This document shows, piece after piece, positions 21,151-32,270 of a stretch of 64,000 bases of DNA. The stretch is from Isoetes taiwanensis (Eukaryota > Streptophyta > Lycopodiopsida > Isoetales > Isoetaceae). Location: NCBI GenBank assembly GCA_021234155.1, contig JAJEKV010000052.1, positions 7,923,358 through 7,987,357 of the forward strand, given 5' to 3'. Under the pieces are notes generated by a model. That model was not told the origin of the DNA. It searched no databases and was given only the letters and a program-made list of their open reading frames with translations. Positions within the stretch are counted from its first letter, which is position 1; each line of letters starts with the position of its first letter. The position numbers and the translations under genes are program-made.

Positions 21151-21767
21151 TCTGCCTATAGGTGGGAATGGAAGTCTTTCTCCTCTGCCTATGGAATCTT
21201 TTAATGTACTCAGCACACCTGAAAAGATAAATTTAGATACCGTGTAAGAAAACATCAAAGGGAACCCTAGGCGCAAACCCTAGTGCCTTCAAATTTCCTC
21301 GGAGCTCTCCTTATCAGGCCGAAACTTTTGTGTGGAGAAGAGATTGAAATCCGGAAAAGGCAACAGATTGGCAGCTTGCATCTTGATTTAGCTCCCCCCA
21401 GTAGAGGGGGGGCATTGCTGGGTTTATAATGATGGAATGGTTTTTGGTAGGGCAGGTTTTCGCAGGACAGGTTTTCGGCAGCCACATGAGAGCTCTCCTT
21501 GTTGCGTGACTAATTAGCTCTGTATCTGAATCGGTTGCAGGGCTACCTTGACCGGTTTACCAAGTTCCTTTCCTGCTTCTAGGGCTCTGACACTCTAAGC
21601 TCCTTAGATAATGCATGTTCTTCGGTTCTAGATTTGCCTTAGTCTTTCTTTGATTTGCTTAGATTCTTTGTCTTAAATCATCATGATGAGGTCCTTGGCA
21701 TTCATTTTGAGTTTTCTTATAAATTTCCAGCTCTTGGGCCATCTTTCTCACCATCTTTCTCAGTTTT

Positions 21768-22530
21768 ATGGGTCTTCCATTGCCACTGTCCATCATTTGC
21801 TCTAGTTCTATTTCATCTCCTCCTCATTACCAGGTATCCTCACCTCCCGCTCCTTCAGACTTAAGTAAATACTTTGTGGTCATCTTTGCACTGAACCAGG
21901 TTTGCTGTAGTTGGATTGAGGGCCACATTTGGGATCTTTGGTGTCTGTTAGTGGATGAGCACATATTTCCTGATCAGTACTTTTTAGCTGCTCAATCTTC
22001 CATTACTTTAGATCAGCAGGCTACTGCAACTGAATTCAAAATCGCTCACCTTGGGGAGGACCGTCTTGTAACTGCACTTTTCACAGTGTATTGCCACTCT
22101 CTGGGGGAAATGGTGGCTCTGGAGCTCTATCGGGTCTGATTTCCTATGGATTGTGTTTTCACCACCCCTCCCAATGGACGCCCATATCTCTATCTCCACT
22201 GAATCTAGCTCTCAGTTATCCAATCTATCAACAACTTCTCCTCCCAGAGGAGAGTCCATCTTTCGTACAGTTATCTTGACCAACGGGATATATTTGTGGT
22301 GGGGGTGGATAGAGGGGCCTGTTCCTGAACTTTGGGCGACTCTGATTGATAACAGATCAATCTTTGCTGATCAGTTTCATTGTTTAGGAGGTCTCCTTAT
22401 TCAAGGTGATCCGATAGTGGTTAGACGCACAATCAGGTTTCTGTGCTTTGCTGACCCAAACATCTTACCTTCTCAAGCTCTTGTTGTACATCTCTCCTGG
22501 CTCGAAAGTGGATACTGGCTATAGCTCTAC
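21768..22530 (+). other. Duplicated leader ORFs upstream of LINE ORF1
   Basis: Two plus-strand frames, 21768-22139 and 22153-22524, share a pattern: W-I-E-G, then L-W about four to six residues later, a L(V/I)D box and IF-x-DQ(Y/F). The DNA around 21905-21990 and 22300-22380 is likewise similar, so the leader contains a diverged tandem duplication of about 390 bp with coding potential preserved in both halves. No family is recognised; they may be exons or an ORF0-like leader peptide. Confidence 0.5.
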
Positions 22531-22535
22531 TAGAA

Positions 22536-24044
22536 ATGGCTGGTCATCCTCATGTTGAGGGAGGGTCTAAAATTATCTCATGTGTGGAAGACACCTCTGG
22601 AAATATCTCTTTGCATATTCCAGAGGCTGCAGACCGAATTCGTCGCCTTGAAAAGCGAGGTCTCATTGGCAAAGTCATCAAAGGTAACCCAAGTCTTCTG
22701 GAGGTGACAAAGGTACTTGAACGAGTCTGCAGAGCAAGTGTTCCCCCTAGAGTCCTCTGGCTTGGGAACCTATATTTCCTAGTTACTGCCACTACAGAAA
22801 ATGATGCAAATATTCTCTTTAAAAGAGGTATTGTTTCATCCATGAATGGTCAGTGCCTCCTTCAGAGATGGCGAGAAGATTTTGACCCTCATAATCCTGA
22901 TGCATGTTTTTACCCTGTATGGGTCTCCTTCACTAGTTAAAGATCTGAGTATTGGACAGAAAAAGCCTTTAAGTCAATTGCAGCTCCGCTTGGAGAGTAT
23001 ATTTCTATGGGCAGTAGCAGTCTTGATGCGCCAAAGATCTGCATCTCAATGGACATCTTAAAGCCTATTCCTGAACATGTAACTTTCAAAGGCTACAAGG
23101 CCCAAAACATCCTGTTTAACCTTGTAACTTCTGGTCTGCCAGAACCCTGTCCTTTGTGTGGAGCAAGAGTCCATGCATCTGCACTTTGCTCGGTTCCAGG
23201 AGGACATCCCCAACAAATGGCTGACATCATCTAAAGGGAAGGGGGTTGCTGAAGATGACGCTATACTTTAGTGTCAAAGTCTGGCAGAAACAGAGGAAAA
23301 GATTTCTTCAATGCTCGTAAAGGTCGAGGTAGTTATGGTAACCTCTCCATCATAAGCTTTGGTCCAAATTATCAAGTGGGGGAATGTTCAGACCCAAAAA
23401 ACTCTAGTCCCAAGGACTGTTTGCAGGTTCAGTCCAATGTTGGTAAAAATCCCTCTGGTCTGGTTCAGAATTTGCTCGCTGCAGAATTAGTGGGAAGAGA
23501 AGGACCTTCTGAGATGGTGGATATCATTATCACAATGAAAGATACCAAATCTTTAACGATATGCCCCTTTGGTCCAGATGTTGACCCCCTCTTGGATAAT
23601 GACACTGCACCAGGCAAAGAGCTGACATGTGTCCCTCCCAGCTGTGAGCTGGGTTTGACCAGCAAAGTGGACCTGACCAATGCCATGATGGAAATTAACC
23701 CCTTTGAGCCTGACAACGTGGCTCCCAACTTGGCACCCAAGCTGATTGAGCCGAATATTTCAAGAGAAGACCTTGCACTAAATGAAGACCCTGCACCAGA
23801 GATGGAGCTTACACCAGACAGGGAGCTGTCACATGTCCATACTAGGTGTGAGCTGGATTTAACCAGCCAAGTTGCCCTGACCAGTGCCATGGTGGGCATC
23901 AACCCATCTGACCTTGAAAAATCTACACCCAAGTTGGGCGAACATATAGGGATTTTGCATGGCAGCACGCCTGGCTCCCAAGGAATGGAACTGAGAAGAG
24001 GTAGCCAACCTTCAAGGGGGAGCCACCTTGGAGAAAATCACTGA
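22536..24044 (+). pseudogene. LINE ORF1, DUF4283 and zinc-knuckle protein
   Basis: ORF1 proteins bind LINE RNA and act as chaperones. Starting at ATG 22536, LIGKVIKGNP, VLWLGNLYFLV and LLQRWREDFDP followed by PVWV match the plant DUF4283 (RRM-like) pattern. A frameshift near 22936 moves the frame. It continues in another frame to CPLCGARVHASALC (about 23147-23190), the cysteine-rich zinc-binding segment that follows DUF4283. The downstream part 23271-24044 is an acidic, low-complexity tail with two internally similar blocks (ELTCVPPSCELGLTS and ELSHVHTRCELDLTS). Broken by at least one frameshift and one stop. Confidence 0.8.
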
Positions 24045-24239
24045 CATCTTGGAAGGTATTGAAGCAGAAAATGAGGTAGTGGACAGGCCTGTCATAGAAC
24101 CCTTTTCAGGTGCCATAGAAAAGAAAAAGAAGGGAAGACAGCAAAAGATGGTCTCGTTTGAACCAGGAATTATTGCCGAGGTCCTTTATAAGCACTCTAT
24201 CTCGGAAGGTGCTAGCAGGGGAAAAAGGACAACCTAAAA

Positions 24240-25333
24240 CTAATGGCAACTAGTATACATATAGTGGGAATCTTATCCCTTAAGCAGTTTCTTGTTGCGT
24301 CTTATTCTATGGGAGCCTTATCTCGTTTTGAAGGTAAGTTTTTGAACCATCTCCCGTGCGATTATGTATGTTTTCTCATATTAAGTAGTAGCATGGTGGT
24401 CGTGCTGGTGGAAGTTAAGGCATGGCATAAGGGTGCCCTGGTTAACCCGAAACTCTAGCTTGCTTGTTAAGGTAATGCTGCAATGCAAGAAGGTTGGTCT
24501 CCAAAAGATTGGGATCACCCTAAATTGTTGGCAACTTGGCAGTGATAAAATGCTTTGTCAAATATTGGCTGGCAGCAGGATTATGGCAGTAAGGGTACAA
24601 GCCTATAGTGAACATGGCAGATTTGTGTATTGTACTCTTCTTGTACAATTGGCAGTTAAAGGGATAACTTTGATGAGGCATGGCAGAAATATAGGTTCTG
24701 TCCGGCATGACAAAAGTGCAGGTCCAATGTTGATAGTGCTTTGTGCACTTTTTGGTATACTCAAAAGAAGCAAAATAGGTCTTTGGAAGATGCAGACTGA
24801 AGTTTTTGTAATGGATACACATAAATATGCCTACATGGTCCTACAATTGCAGTGTAAACTATGTAATGTGGACAGATTGCCGGGGCTCTTTGGAATGAGG
24901 CTAGGAATTGCATGTATTTGGTCTGAAATTCTCTGTTGGAAGAAACAAGCGTGTACCAGAATTTACGAACAAATTCAATCCTTTATAGTACAAATTCCAT
25001 TTGCACTTTGTAACCTGCTCATCCACAACTTTTTTCAAGCACCCTGGATTAGGTTTCAGAATATTGAGGGGGAATGGGGCACTGGAATTTCTAGAAATAT
25101 GGATAATGTCCTTCAAGGTCAAGGGGGTCTACAACATCAAAGGGCACTGGTTTATTGGCCCCCTTGTAACAGTGGCCCTTGTCTTGGTACAAAAGGGGGA
25201 CAAGGCCAGACGCAATTAGCAAATACCCTGGATCAAAGTGATTGGGGGATCAGAATGGGCAACCCTTGGGATGTGTGCCACAAAGGATTAGATTCTCCCC
25301 GAAGGGAAGGAGAGGTCACGTTTTTGTTCTGGG
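24240..25333 (+). other. Region between LINE ORF1 and ORF2 with a 320-codon open frame
   Basis: The frame 24433-25395 is open for 320 codons and overlaps the start of the endonuclease by about 35 nucleotides in another frame. Its product has no known domain, an uneven composition (Cys, Met and Trp rich) and no obvious codon bias. It may be an accidental open frame or a sequence acquired between the ORFs. Confidence 0.3.
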
Positions 25334-25360
25334 ATGGGCACGGGGATCTGGGGAATAACA

Positions 25361-28300
25361 ATGAAAATAGTCTCGTGGAACCTTTGTGGAATTAAAGGTG
25401 TTTTGAAAAGGGCCAGAGTTCTGGCAGCCATAAGATCTATGAATGCTGACGTCATCCTGATACAAGAACACAGGCTCCCAGACTTTGAATCTAGCTCGTT
25501 AGGGGGATGGGTGGGTAGCCAATATTCCGCTCTTACCTGTGCAGCTAGAGGTATCAAAGGGGGGACCAGAATTCTATGGAGAGGTCTAACTAGCAACCTC
25601 CAATATGTGGGAACTAACGGGAGATGGCAGGCAATACAATTTGAAACAGATGGAGTCCAATGGGGGCTGATTAACATATATGCCACCAACAAGCCTGCAG
25701 AAAGAGCTGTGCTATGGAGAGAGATAAATACGTGGTTGGTCAGCCAACCAGGGGAAAACTGGATTTTAGGTGGTGACCTCAACATGACGGATATATGGGA
25801 CCAAAAGCTTGGGCTGATCAGGAACCTCTTAGGGGAAGAGAGGGTAGCATGGGACTCTCTTCTCAATAATAATGGATTTGTTCTCCTCCCACCATCGAAT
25901 ACTCCATACTCCTGGTCAAATAAGCAAAAGGGTATGGATAGAGTTTATTGTCTTTTGGATAGGTTCTATTTGGCCAACAAGTCGGCCCCGTTCATGGATA
26001 AGTGTTTTGTTGATGGGGACCTTACCTTCTCACAGTCTGACCATGTGCCACAAAAACTAGTATTGAAGGATCTTCCCTCTGCTAGACGAAAGGGCAATAT
26101 TCCCTTTAAATTCAATACTGGGCTCTTAGGAAAGGAAGCATTCTGTAATCCCTTTAGAGAATTTATTCTGGCGCAACCAAGGGAGGAAGGGCTCCCTAGC
26201 ATGAAAGCATGGGTAAAAATAAATGCCCTGATGAAAGATTGGATAAAAAGATGGGGTAGAGAGCGTGCCCAGGAGTTTCGGAGGTCTAAAGCTGATCTTT
26301 ATAATGAAATTTGACAAGTCAAACAAGATTTAGTTTCAGACCCATTCAACTTTGCATATCAGAAAGTTGAGGAAGAATTAACTATCAGAGTTAAAGCAAT
26401 AGAGGAAGAGGAAGCCCGTGGGGCAGTTATGAGATCTAGGACTAAGTGGTATGCTGAAGTGGATCATGAGAACTCTAAGTGTTTCTTTAGATTGGCAGGA
26501 GCCAGGTTGGCTGAGAACAGCATTACCTCGGTAATTGATGACCAGCATCAAGTCATAAAAGGGGAGGCAGAAATAAGAGCATTCTTTAGAAACAGCTACG
26601 AAGGGCTTTTTAAGGAAGAGCCTATTATTCCTCCCATTGCTCCAAATGGTTACCCTCTATCAGTCAAGGTCTTTCAATAAACAATGAGGAGAACAGACTA
26701 TTGCTTCAGGAACCAGGAGATGCAGAAATATACAAAGCGTTAAGTTCTCTAGCTTCTGGGAAATCCTCTGGGTTAGATGGGTTCCCACCAGAGTTCTATG
26801 TAGAATTTTGGGATATCTTGGGTCCTTCCTTTGTTGCAGCAGTTAAAGGAGCCTGGGCTGTCAGATATCTTCACCCAGCCTTGGCAGCTGGATTCATTGC
26901 ACTCATCCCAAAAGTGAGCAGGCCTCAGGCCATCAATGAATGGAGACCGATTGCTAATCAATGTTCTGTATAAAGTGATCATGAAAGTCATAGCTGTTCG
27001 AATTAAACCAATCCTAGCCCGTGTGATAGGGTGTGAACAATCAGCTTTTCTTCCAAATAGAAACATTCTGGACAATTACCTGGCCGCTAGGGAGGGGCTT
27101 CACTGGTGTAAGCACTCAGGCCAGAAATGTGTTATGCTTAAACTTGACTTTCGCAGAGCCTATGACACACTTAGATGGAGTGGGTTGAAGGAAGTCATGG
27201 CACATATGGGTTTTGAAACAGATTTCATTAATTTAGTTATGGGCTTGAACAAGATGGCATCTGCATCAGTATTGGTGAATGGCCAGCCCTCTGGCCTCTT
27301 TGACCTCAGAAAAGGAATTAGGCAGGGCTGCCCACTTGCTCCGTACTTATTCCTGATCATGGCAAACCTTTTAACTCGCATGGTGAATGATTTGGAGGCA
27401 AGAGGCATGGTAAATGGTTTAACTCTCCCTGGTTCAGATCGAAGGCTGACAATAATGCAAAGAGTCATGGCAGCAGGTCAATTGGAAGAAGGCGACAAGG
27501 AAGAAGTCTGTTATGTCATCTCACGAGGCTATCCCGCCTCGTTCTATTCAGTGGCATGATAATTTGATGTCTATTGATGATCATCTCGATGTGGTAGACC
27601 ATGTTGATTGTGATGAGGCCATTAAACGCCTCAAGGTGGCACAAGGAGTTTGAGTATATACTGTGTATGGGTGGTTTTGCTTAGTGGACTATTTCGTCCT
27701 CTAGGTTTTGAGTCCCATGTCACAGGTCCCTTGTATGTATCTTGATTTTTCTTGATAATAGATTGTCGTCCTTCAAAGAAAAAAAAATAATGCAATATGC
27801 GGATGATACTTTCCTTTTCTTAAGATATGATGACAATAGTTTTGAAGCCTTTCAGGGGGCACTGGGTTCCTTTTTTTCTATAGCTGGAATAGAAATAAAC
27901 CCAGCCAAGTGTGCTGCTATATGGCCATTTGATGGGGTCGTTGATGCAAGGGTTAAAGCATGGAACTTTCATACAGTCGTTGCCTCAGAGACGGTGAAAC
28001 TTCTGGGTATGCCTCTTAATCTGGCGAAAAATCTAAAAGGTTTGTGGTCTCCAATTGTAGAAAAGATTCGAAAAAAGGTCAATTTGTGGTCCTGCAAAGC
28101 TCTCTCAACTATGGGACGTGTGACAGTAGCAAATGCAATCCTCAACGCCACTCACATCTACTATTTGTCGGCAATTGTGGTGCAAAAATATGTATATGAT
28201 CAAATTCTGGTAATTATCCGTAAGTTCATATGGGGAAAAAAAGCAAAGGTAGCATGGGCAGAAATGTGTCGTGATAGGAAGGACGGGGGGCTAGGTTGTA

Positions 28301-29463
28301 AGGACCCAATGGTTCAGGCAAGAGCTCTAGCGGCTAAATTTGTTTGGTGGGCTATTCAGAATGACAGATCACCAGCAATTGATCTAGTGAGATTTTGGCT
28401 CCAACAAGGCAAGATAAGGGGTAAACCCTCTATCCCTACGGATGAGACTGGGTCTCTTTTCTATAAGTTCACAATGGGGTCGGGCACATCCCCGGTTATG
28501 AGAAAAATTTTGGGAGCTTGGCAAGAAGTGCAAGATTTGTTTCAAGTGGATGATGCTTCAAGGGAAGCCGGAGGTCTTAGTTTATTTTGGAATGTACAAA
28601 TTTGGGAGAAGGACCAGCTTCCGCTAGCACTGGTTCACCCTCTATCTTTGTTAAGTGGCGTATGGCAGGAGTGACTAAGGTGGGGCACTTATGGGAAAGT
28701 GACAGATGGATTTCATGGACCAGACTGAGAGCCCTTGTACCTGCTATAGGGGTAGGGGATAGAAAGGTATTTAAAGAGATAATGAGGAATGTTAACATGC
28801 TCTCAGGGAATGCAGGGCCGGAGGAAAGATGGATGTGTGGGGATGAAGATGGTTATAAGGTCAGAAAAAATATATGTTGCCACCACCTCCACTAAAGGCT
28901 GCTGATATATTGGGTCTGGATCAAATAGACACAAAAGAATTATTAACCGTGTCCTGGACTTCTCTATGCTCGAGGAAATTGCAGTTTTTCCGTTGGATCA
29001 GTCTACAGGATGGTTTGTGCAGCATGACTTGGTTACTGAATAGGGATATAGTGCATCATGATCTTTGTCCACTGGGCTGTGGGCCTCTGAGACATTGGAT
29101 CATCTCTTCTTCTGTCCAGAAATAAACGACTTCTGGAAATGGGTCAGTCCAATTATCGGATTGGATATATACCAATTATCATGGCCAGAAATACTAGTCA
29201 GTCTAGGGGAAGATATCATCCAACTCTCACTTACCAACATATCTCTCTGGTGTGTATGGAAACACCGATGTGGAGTAGCTCTTGATGGCTTAGTTACATC
29301 AACAGACCGAATAAAAAATCAGTTTAACCAAGAGGTGGCCCTCATGGCCCTGGCTCATCATCGTAAATTTGGACGTAACTACAATAGAGAACTGGACATG
29401 ATAGGAAGTTTGACAGGGTTCTACTCCTTTTTTAGATGCCATTGGGACTCTCAAAACGGATAA
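25361..29463 (+). pseudogene. LINE ORF2: APE endonuclease, reverse transcriptase, zf-RVT
   Basis: The endonuclease begins at MKIVSWNLCGIKG (25361). It has the metal-binding QEHRL, GGDLN and SDHVP motifs, so this domain looks intact to the stop at 26314. RT follows in pieces: ALIPKVSRPQ, then QSAFLPNRNILDN, LKLDFRRAYDTLRW and GIRQGCPLAPYLF (26936-27440). It is then interrupted by a 325-bp insertion at 27461, and resumes with YADDTFLFLR at 27796. Thumb/connection (STMGRVTVANAILNATHIYY) lies near 28110, and zf-RVT-like W-x6-D and CP-LC-type residues at 28880-29130. Stops at 26314, 26680 and 28674 and frame changes make it non-functional. It nicks and copies at the target DNA in intact relatives. 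Confidence 0.92.
27461..27785 (+). mobile_element. LINE 3'-end insertion inside the RT active site
   Basis: A 325-bp insert ends in TTGTCGTCCTTCAAAG-A(n) and is flanked by AATAATGCAA (27451-27460 and 27786-27795), the target duplication. Its 3' end matches that of the LINE at 12609 (TTGTCATCCTTC). It is therefore a severely 5'-truncated LINE copy. Its first 180 bp retain coding-like sequence ending in a stop near 27653. Confidence 0.85.
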
Positions 29464-29760
29464 GTGTTACCATCTATCAGTAGAGGTTGACTTATCTTGA
29501 GTCCAAATTAATTTGTAAGGGGGATATCCTTCAATCCATCTCTCTTGGAAAATGGCTAAAAGAACTGGATAGTATCCCCTCTGGGAGAAGAAGGGAATTT
29601 CCCAATAGTAACCCTGGGGTGGAGATGACTGGAACTGTAACCATGGAGTACAAGATTTGGACTCCAGGGATAACCTTGCTTAGAGATAATTCTTCTTATC
29701 TATCCTTAATGCGGACATCCATTGTATAACTGATTATAATAAATATAATACATATCCTTA

Positions 29761-29793
<33 letters not shown>

Positions 29794-29800
<7 letters not shown>

Positions 29801-30200
29801 ATTTACCCTTCAAAGTCCAGAGGTCTGATATATCGCCTACGAAAGCTCACCAAAGCTCTCTAGAATTAGGCGTTTCCATAATCTGCACACTACAAATATC
29901 AGTGAATCTATGGAGTAAAGCAAAGTAAAATAAACATTGAAGCACGCTAACTATTTTGACATCATCGCATGTCAGCCCCTATCAAACAATTTGTAGCAGC
30001 GTGCTATTTCCGTGTCCCTAAAGCCTCTATTTAAGGCCTTTGCATACCATCATTCGTCTAATGCAAATTACTTGTTATTAACAGATCCTGAACATTGTTT
30101 CTCTAACCAACTCTGGATGAGGAAAATGAACATTGAATGAACTATACATTATAAATAAATGCTAGAAGAAATAAAAAGCATTGAAACTTGTTATTGTTGA
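29794..30200. other. No recognised gene
   Basis: AT-rich flank between the LINE tail and the inverted-repeat element; ends in the TGA target duplication at 30198-30200. Confidence 0.4.
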
Positions 30201-30389
30201 CACACTCACCCCGGTTTTTGGTCCACTGTTGAAAACATCAGTTTTGGTAGGTCTACATGTCCTGTTTTCAAAGAATCCTACATGTGGATTTGTGAAGGTA
30301 TGGTTTTGTTCGATAATGGTGTTCTTTTTTCAGTGGACTAAAACATCCACTGTTGTTTTGTAGTTTCTTCTATTGTGACATGTCATTTT

Positions 30390-30885
30390 ATAATACAATC
30401 CACTGTAGGAAAGAGTACTTGAATTTCTACATGTCTAATAATTCTATTGTCACATGTCTTTATAGATGTAGGAAAGAATATTTGATTCTCTACATGTCCT
30501 ATACTTCCATTCACATGTCTTTATAGTAGTAGGACAGAGTACTTTATTTGCTAAGGCATTGTAGGAAAGAATACATGAATTACGACATGTGTAATACTTC
30601 TATTGTCACATGTCTTTATAGAAGTCAGAAAGAATACTTGATTCTCTACATGTCATATGCTTCCATGTCACATGTCTTTATAGTAGTAGGACCAGTACTT
30701 TATTTGCTAAGGCATTGTAGGAAAGAATACATGAATTACGACATGTGTAATACTTCTATTCTCACATGTCTTTATAGAAGTAGGAAAGAGTACTTGATTC
30801 TCTACATGTCCTATCCTTCCATATCACGGGTCTTTATAGTGGTAGGACAGAGTACTTGATTTGCTACATGTGATGCGTGCGATCA
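30390..30885. repeat. Left subterminal repeats, about 80-bp units
   Basis: About six imperfect units built on CTACATGTC, CACATGTCTTTATAG and AGGAAAGARTACTTGA. A higher-order copy of about 155-167 bp is seen at 30548 and 30703. Subterminal repeats of this kind bind transposase in CACTA elements. Confidence 0.7.
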
Positions 30886-30959
30886 CATGTTCTTATACTA
30901 GTATTCCATGTAACACAAGTTACTTCAACTACTTCAATTACTTAACACCTATTTTTGCA

Positions 30960-32050
30960 TAACGTGGGCACCAACATGCCAAGGTGGCTCTAACATGCCA
31001 CCTAGGCTCAAACATGCCAAGGTGGCTCCAACATGCCACCTAGGCTCCAACATGACAAAATGGCTCAAACATGCCACCTAGGCTCCAAGCGTGCTCAAAC
31101 ATGCCCCACTTGAGGGCTCCAACATGCCACCTATGCTCCAACTTGCCAAGGTGGCTCAAATATGCCACGTGGGCTCCAACATGCCACCTAGGCTCCAACA
31201 TTCCTAGGTGGCTCAAACATGCCACATAGGCTCAAACATGCCATCTTGGGGCTCACTTAGGCTCCAACATGCCAAGGTGGCTCCAACATGCCACCTAGGC
31301 TCAAACATGCCAAGGTGGCTCAAACATGCCACCTAGGCTCCCAACATGCCACCTAGGCTCAAACATGCCAGGTGGCTCAAACATGCCAAGGTGGGCTCAA
31401 ACATGCCACCTAGGCTCCAACATGCCACCTAGGCTCAAACATGCCAAGGTGGCTCAAACATGCCACGTGGGCTCCACCATGCCACCTAGCCTCCAACATG
31501 CCAAGGTGGCTCACAACATGCCACCTAGGCTTAAATATGCCAAGTTGGCTCAAACATGCCACCTAGGCTCCAACATGCCAACGTGGCTCAAACATGCCAC
31601 CTAGGCTCAAACATGCCACGTGGGCTCCAACATGCCACGCGCCAAGGTGGCTCCAACATGCCACCTAGGCTCCAACATGCTCAAACATGCCACGCGGGCT
31701 CTAACATGCCACCTATGCTCCAACTTGCCAAGGTAGCTCAAATATGCCACGTGGGCTCCAACATGCCAAGTTGGCTCAAACATGCCACATAGGCTCCAAC
31801 ATGCCACCTAGGCTCTAACATGGCAAGGTGGCTCAAACATGCCACGTGGTCTCCAACATGCCACCTAGGCTCGAACATGCCAAGGTGGCTCCAACATGCC
31901 AAGGTGGCTCAAACATGCCACCTAGGCTCAAACATGCCAAGGTGGCTCCAACATGCCATGCAGGCTCCAACATGCCATGCAGGCTCCAACATGTCAAGGT
32001 GGCTCAGGCATGCCACCTAGTCTCAAGCATGCCACCTAGGCACCCCAAGT
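30960..32050. repeat. 19-bp minisatellite, left array
   Basis: About 55 units of 19 bp. The two main variants are AACATGCCACCTAGGCTCC and AACATGCCAAGGTGGCTCA, with further CACGTGGG variants. Two units in one strand contain cores (GCCACCTAGGC and GCCAAGGTGGC) that are near complements of each other. Because 19 is not a multiple of 3, all frames are open for long stretches with a 19-residue period; these are not genes. Confidence 0.93.
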
Positions 32051-32270
32051 GGTGACATGGCATGCCAAGTAAGCAAGGTCAAGTTTTGACTAGGCCAAAA
32101 AACCAAAGATGTCCATCTTTGGTCTTTTCATTGGGTGATGTTGGCAAATTTTAGGTGACATGGCTAGATGATGGTGACATGGACCTTGGATGTCTTTGCA
32201 AACACGGGCGGGGCACCTCGGACCTGGCCCCTTTCTTGTGAAGGGGAGTCTCCGAAAGGTATATATGCTG
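32051..32270. repeat. Inverted-repeat arm adjoining left minisatellite
   Basis: Sequence at 32051-32185 (for example GTCAAGTTTTGACTAGGCC and TTGGGTGATGTTGGCAAATT) is present in inverse at about 36035-36175, so the 3.8-kb between is flanked by inverted arms that continue into opposing 19-bp arrays. Confidence 0.85.

Larger units (their letters stand above)
21236..29793 (+). mobile_element. Long L1-type LINE, ORF1 and ORF2 both present but mutated
   Basis: A poly-A tail (29766-29792) ends a plus-strand unit with a 5' leader, ORF1 (22536-24044) and ORF2 (25361-29463). The sequence after the tail, AAGAAGACAAATTTA (29791-29805), resembles GAAAAGATAAATTTA at 21221-21235 at 12 of 15 positions. I take this as a weak, decayed target duplication that would place the 5' end near 21236. 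An AAACCCTAG-containing stretch near 21260 is typical of plant transcript starts. If so the element is near full length (about 8.2 kb without the nested insertion). Stops, frameshifts and the insertion at 27461 make it inactive. Confidence 0.82.

Noticed and set aside
30890-30910. Possible Helitron 5' end (TCTTATACTAGTATT)
   Set aside because: No paired 3' hairpin and CTRR in the correct orientation nearby; lies inside subterminal repeats.
30960-32050. CRISPR-like regular repeats
   Set aside because: Units are contiguous 19-mers without unique spacers, in plant DNA.
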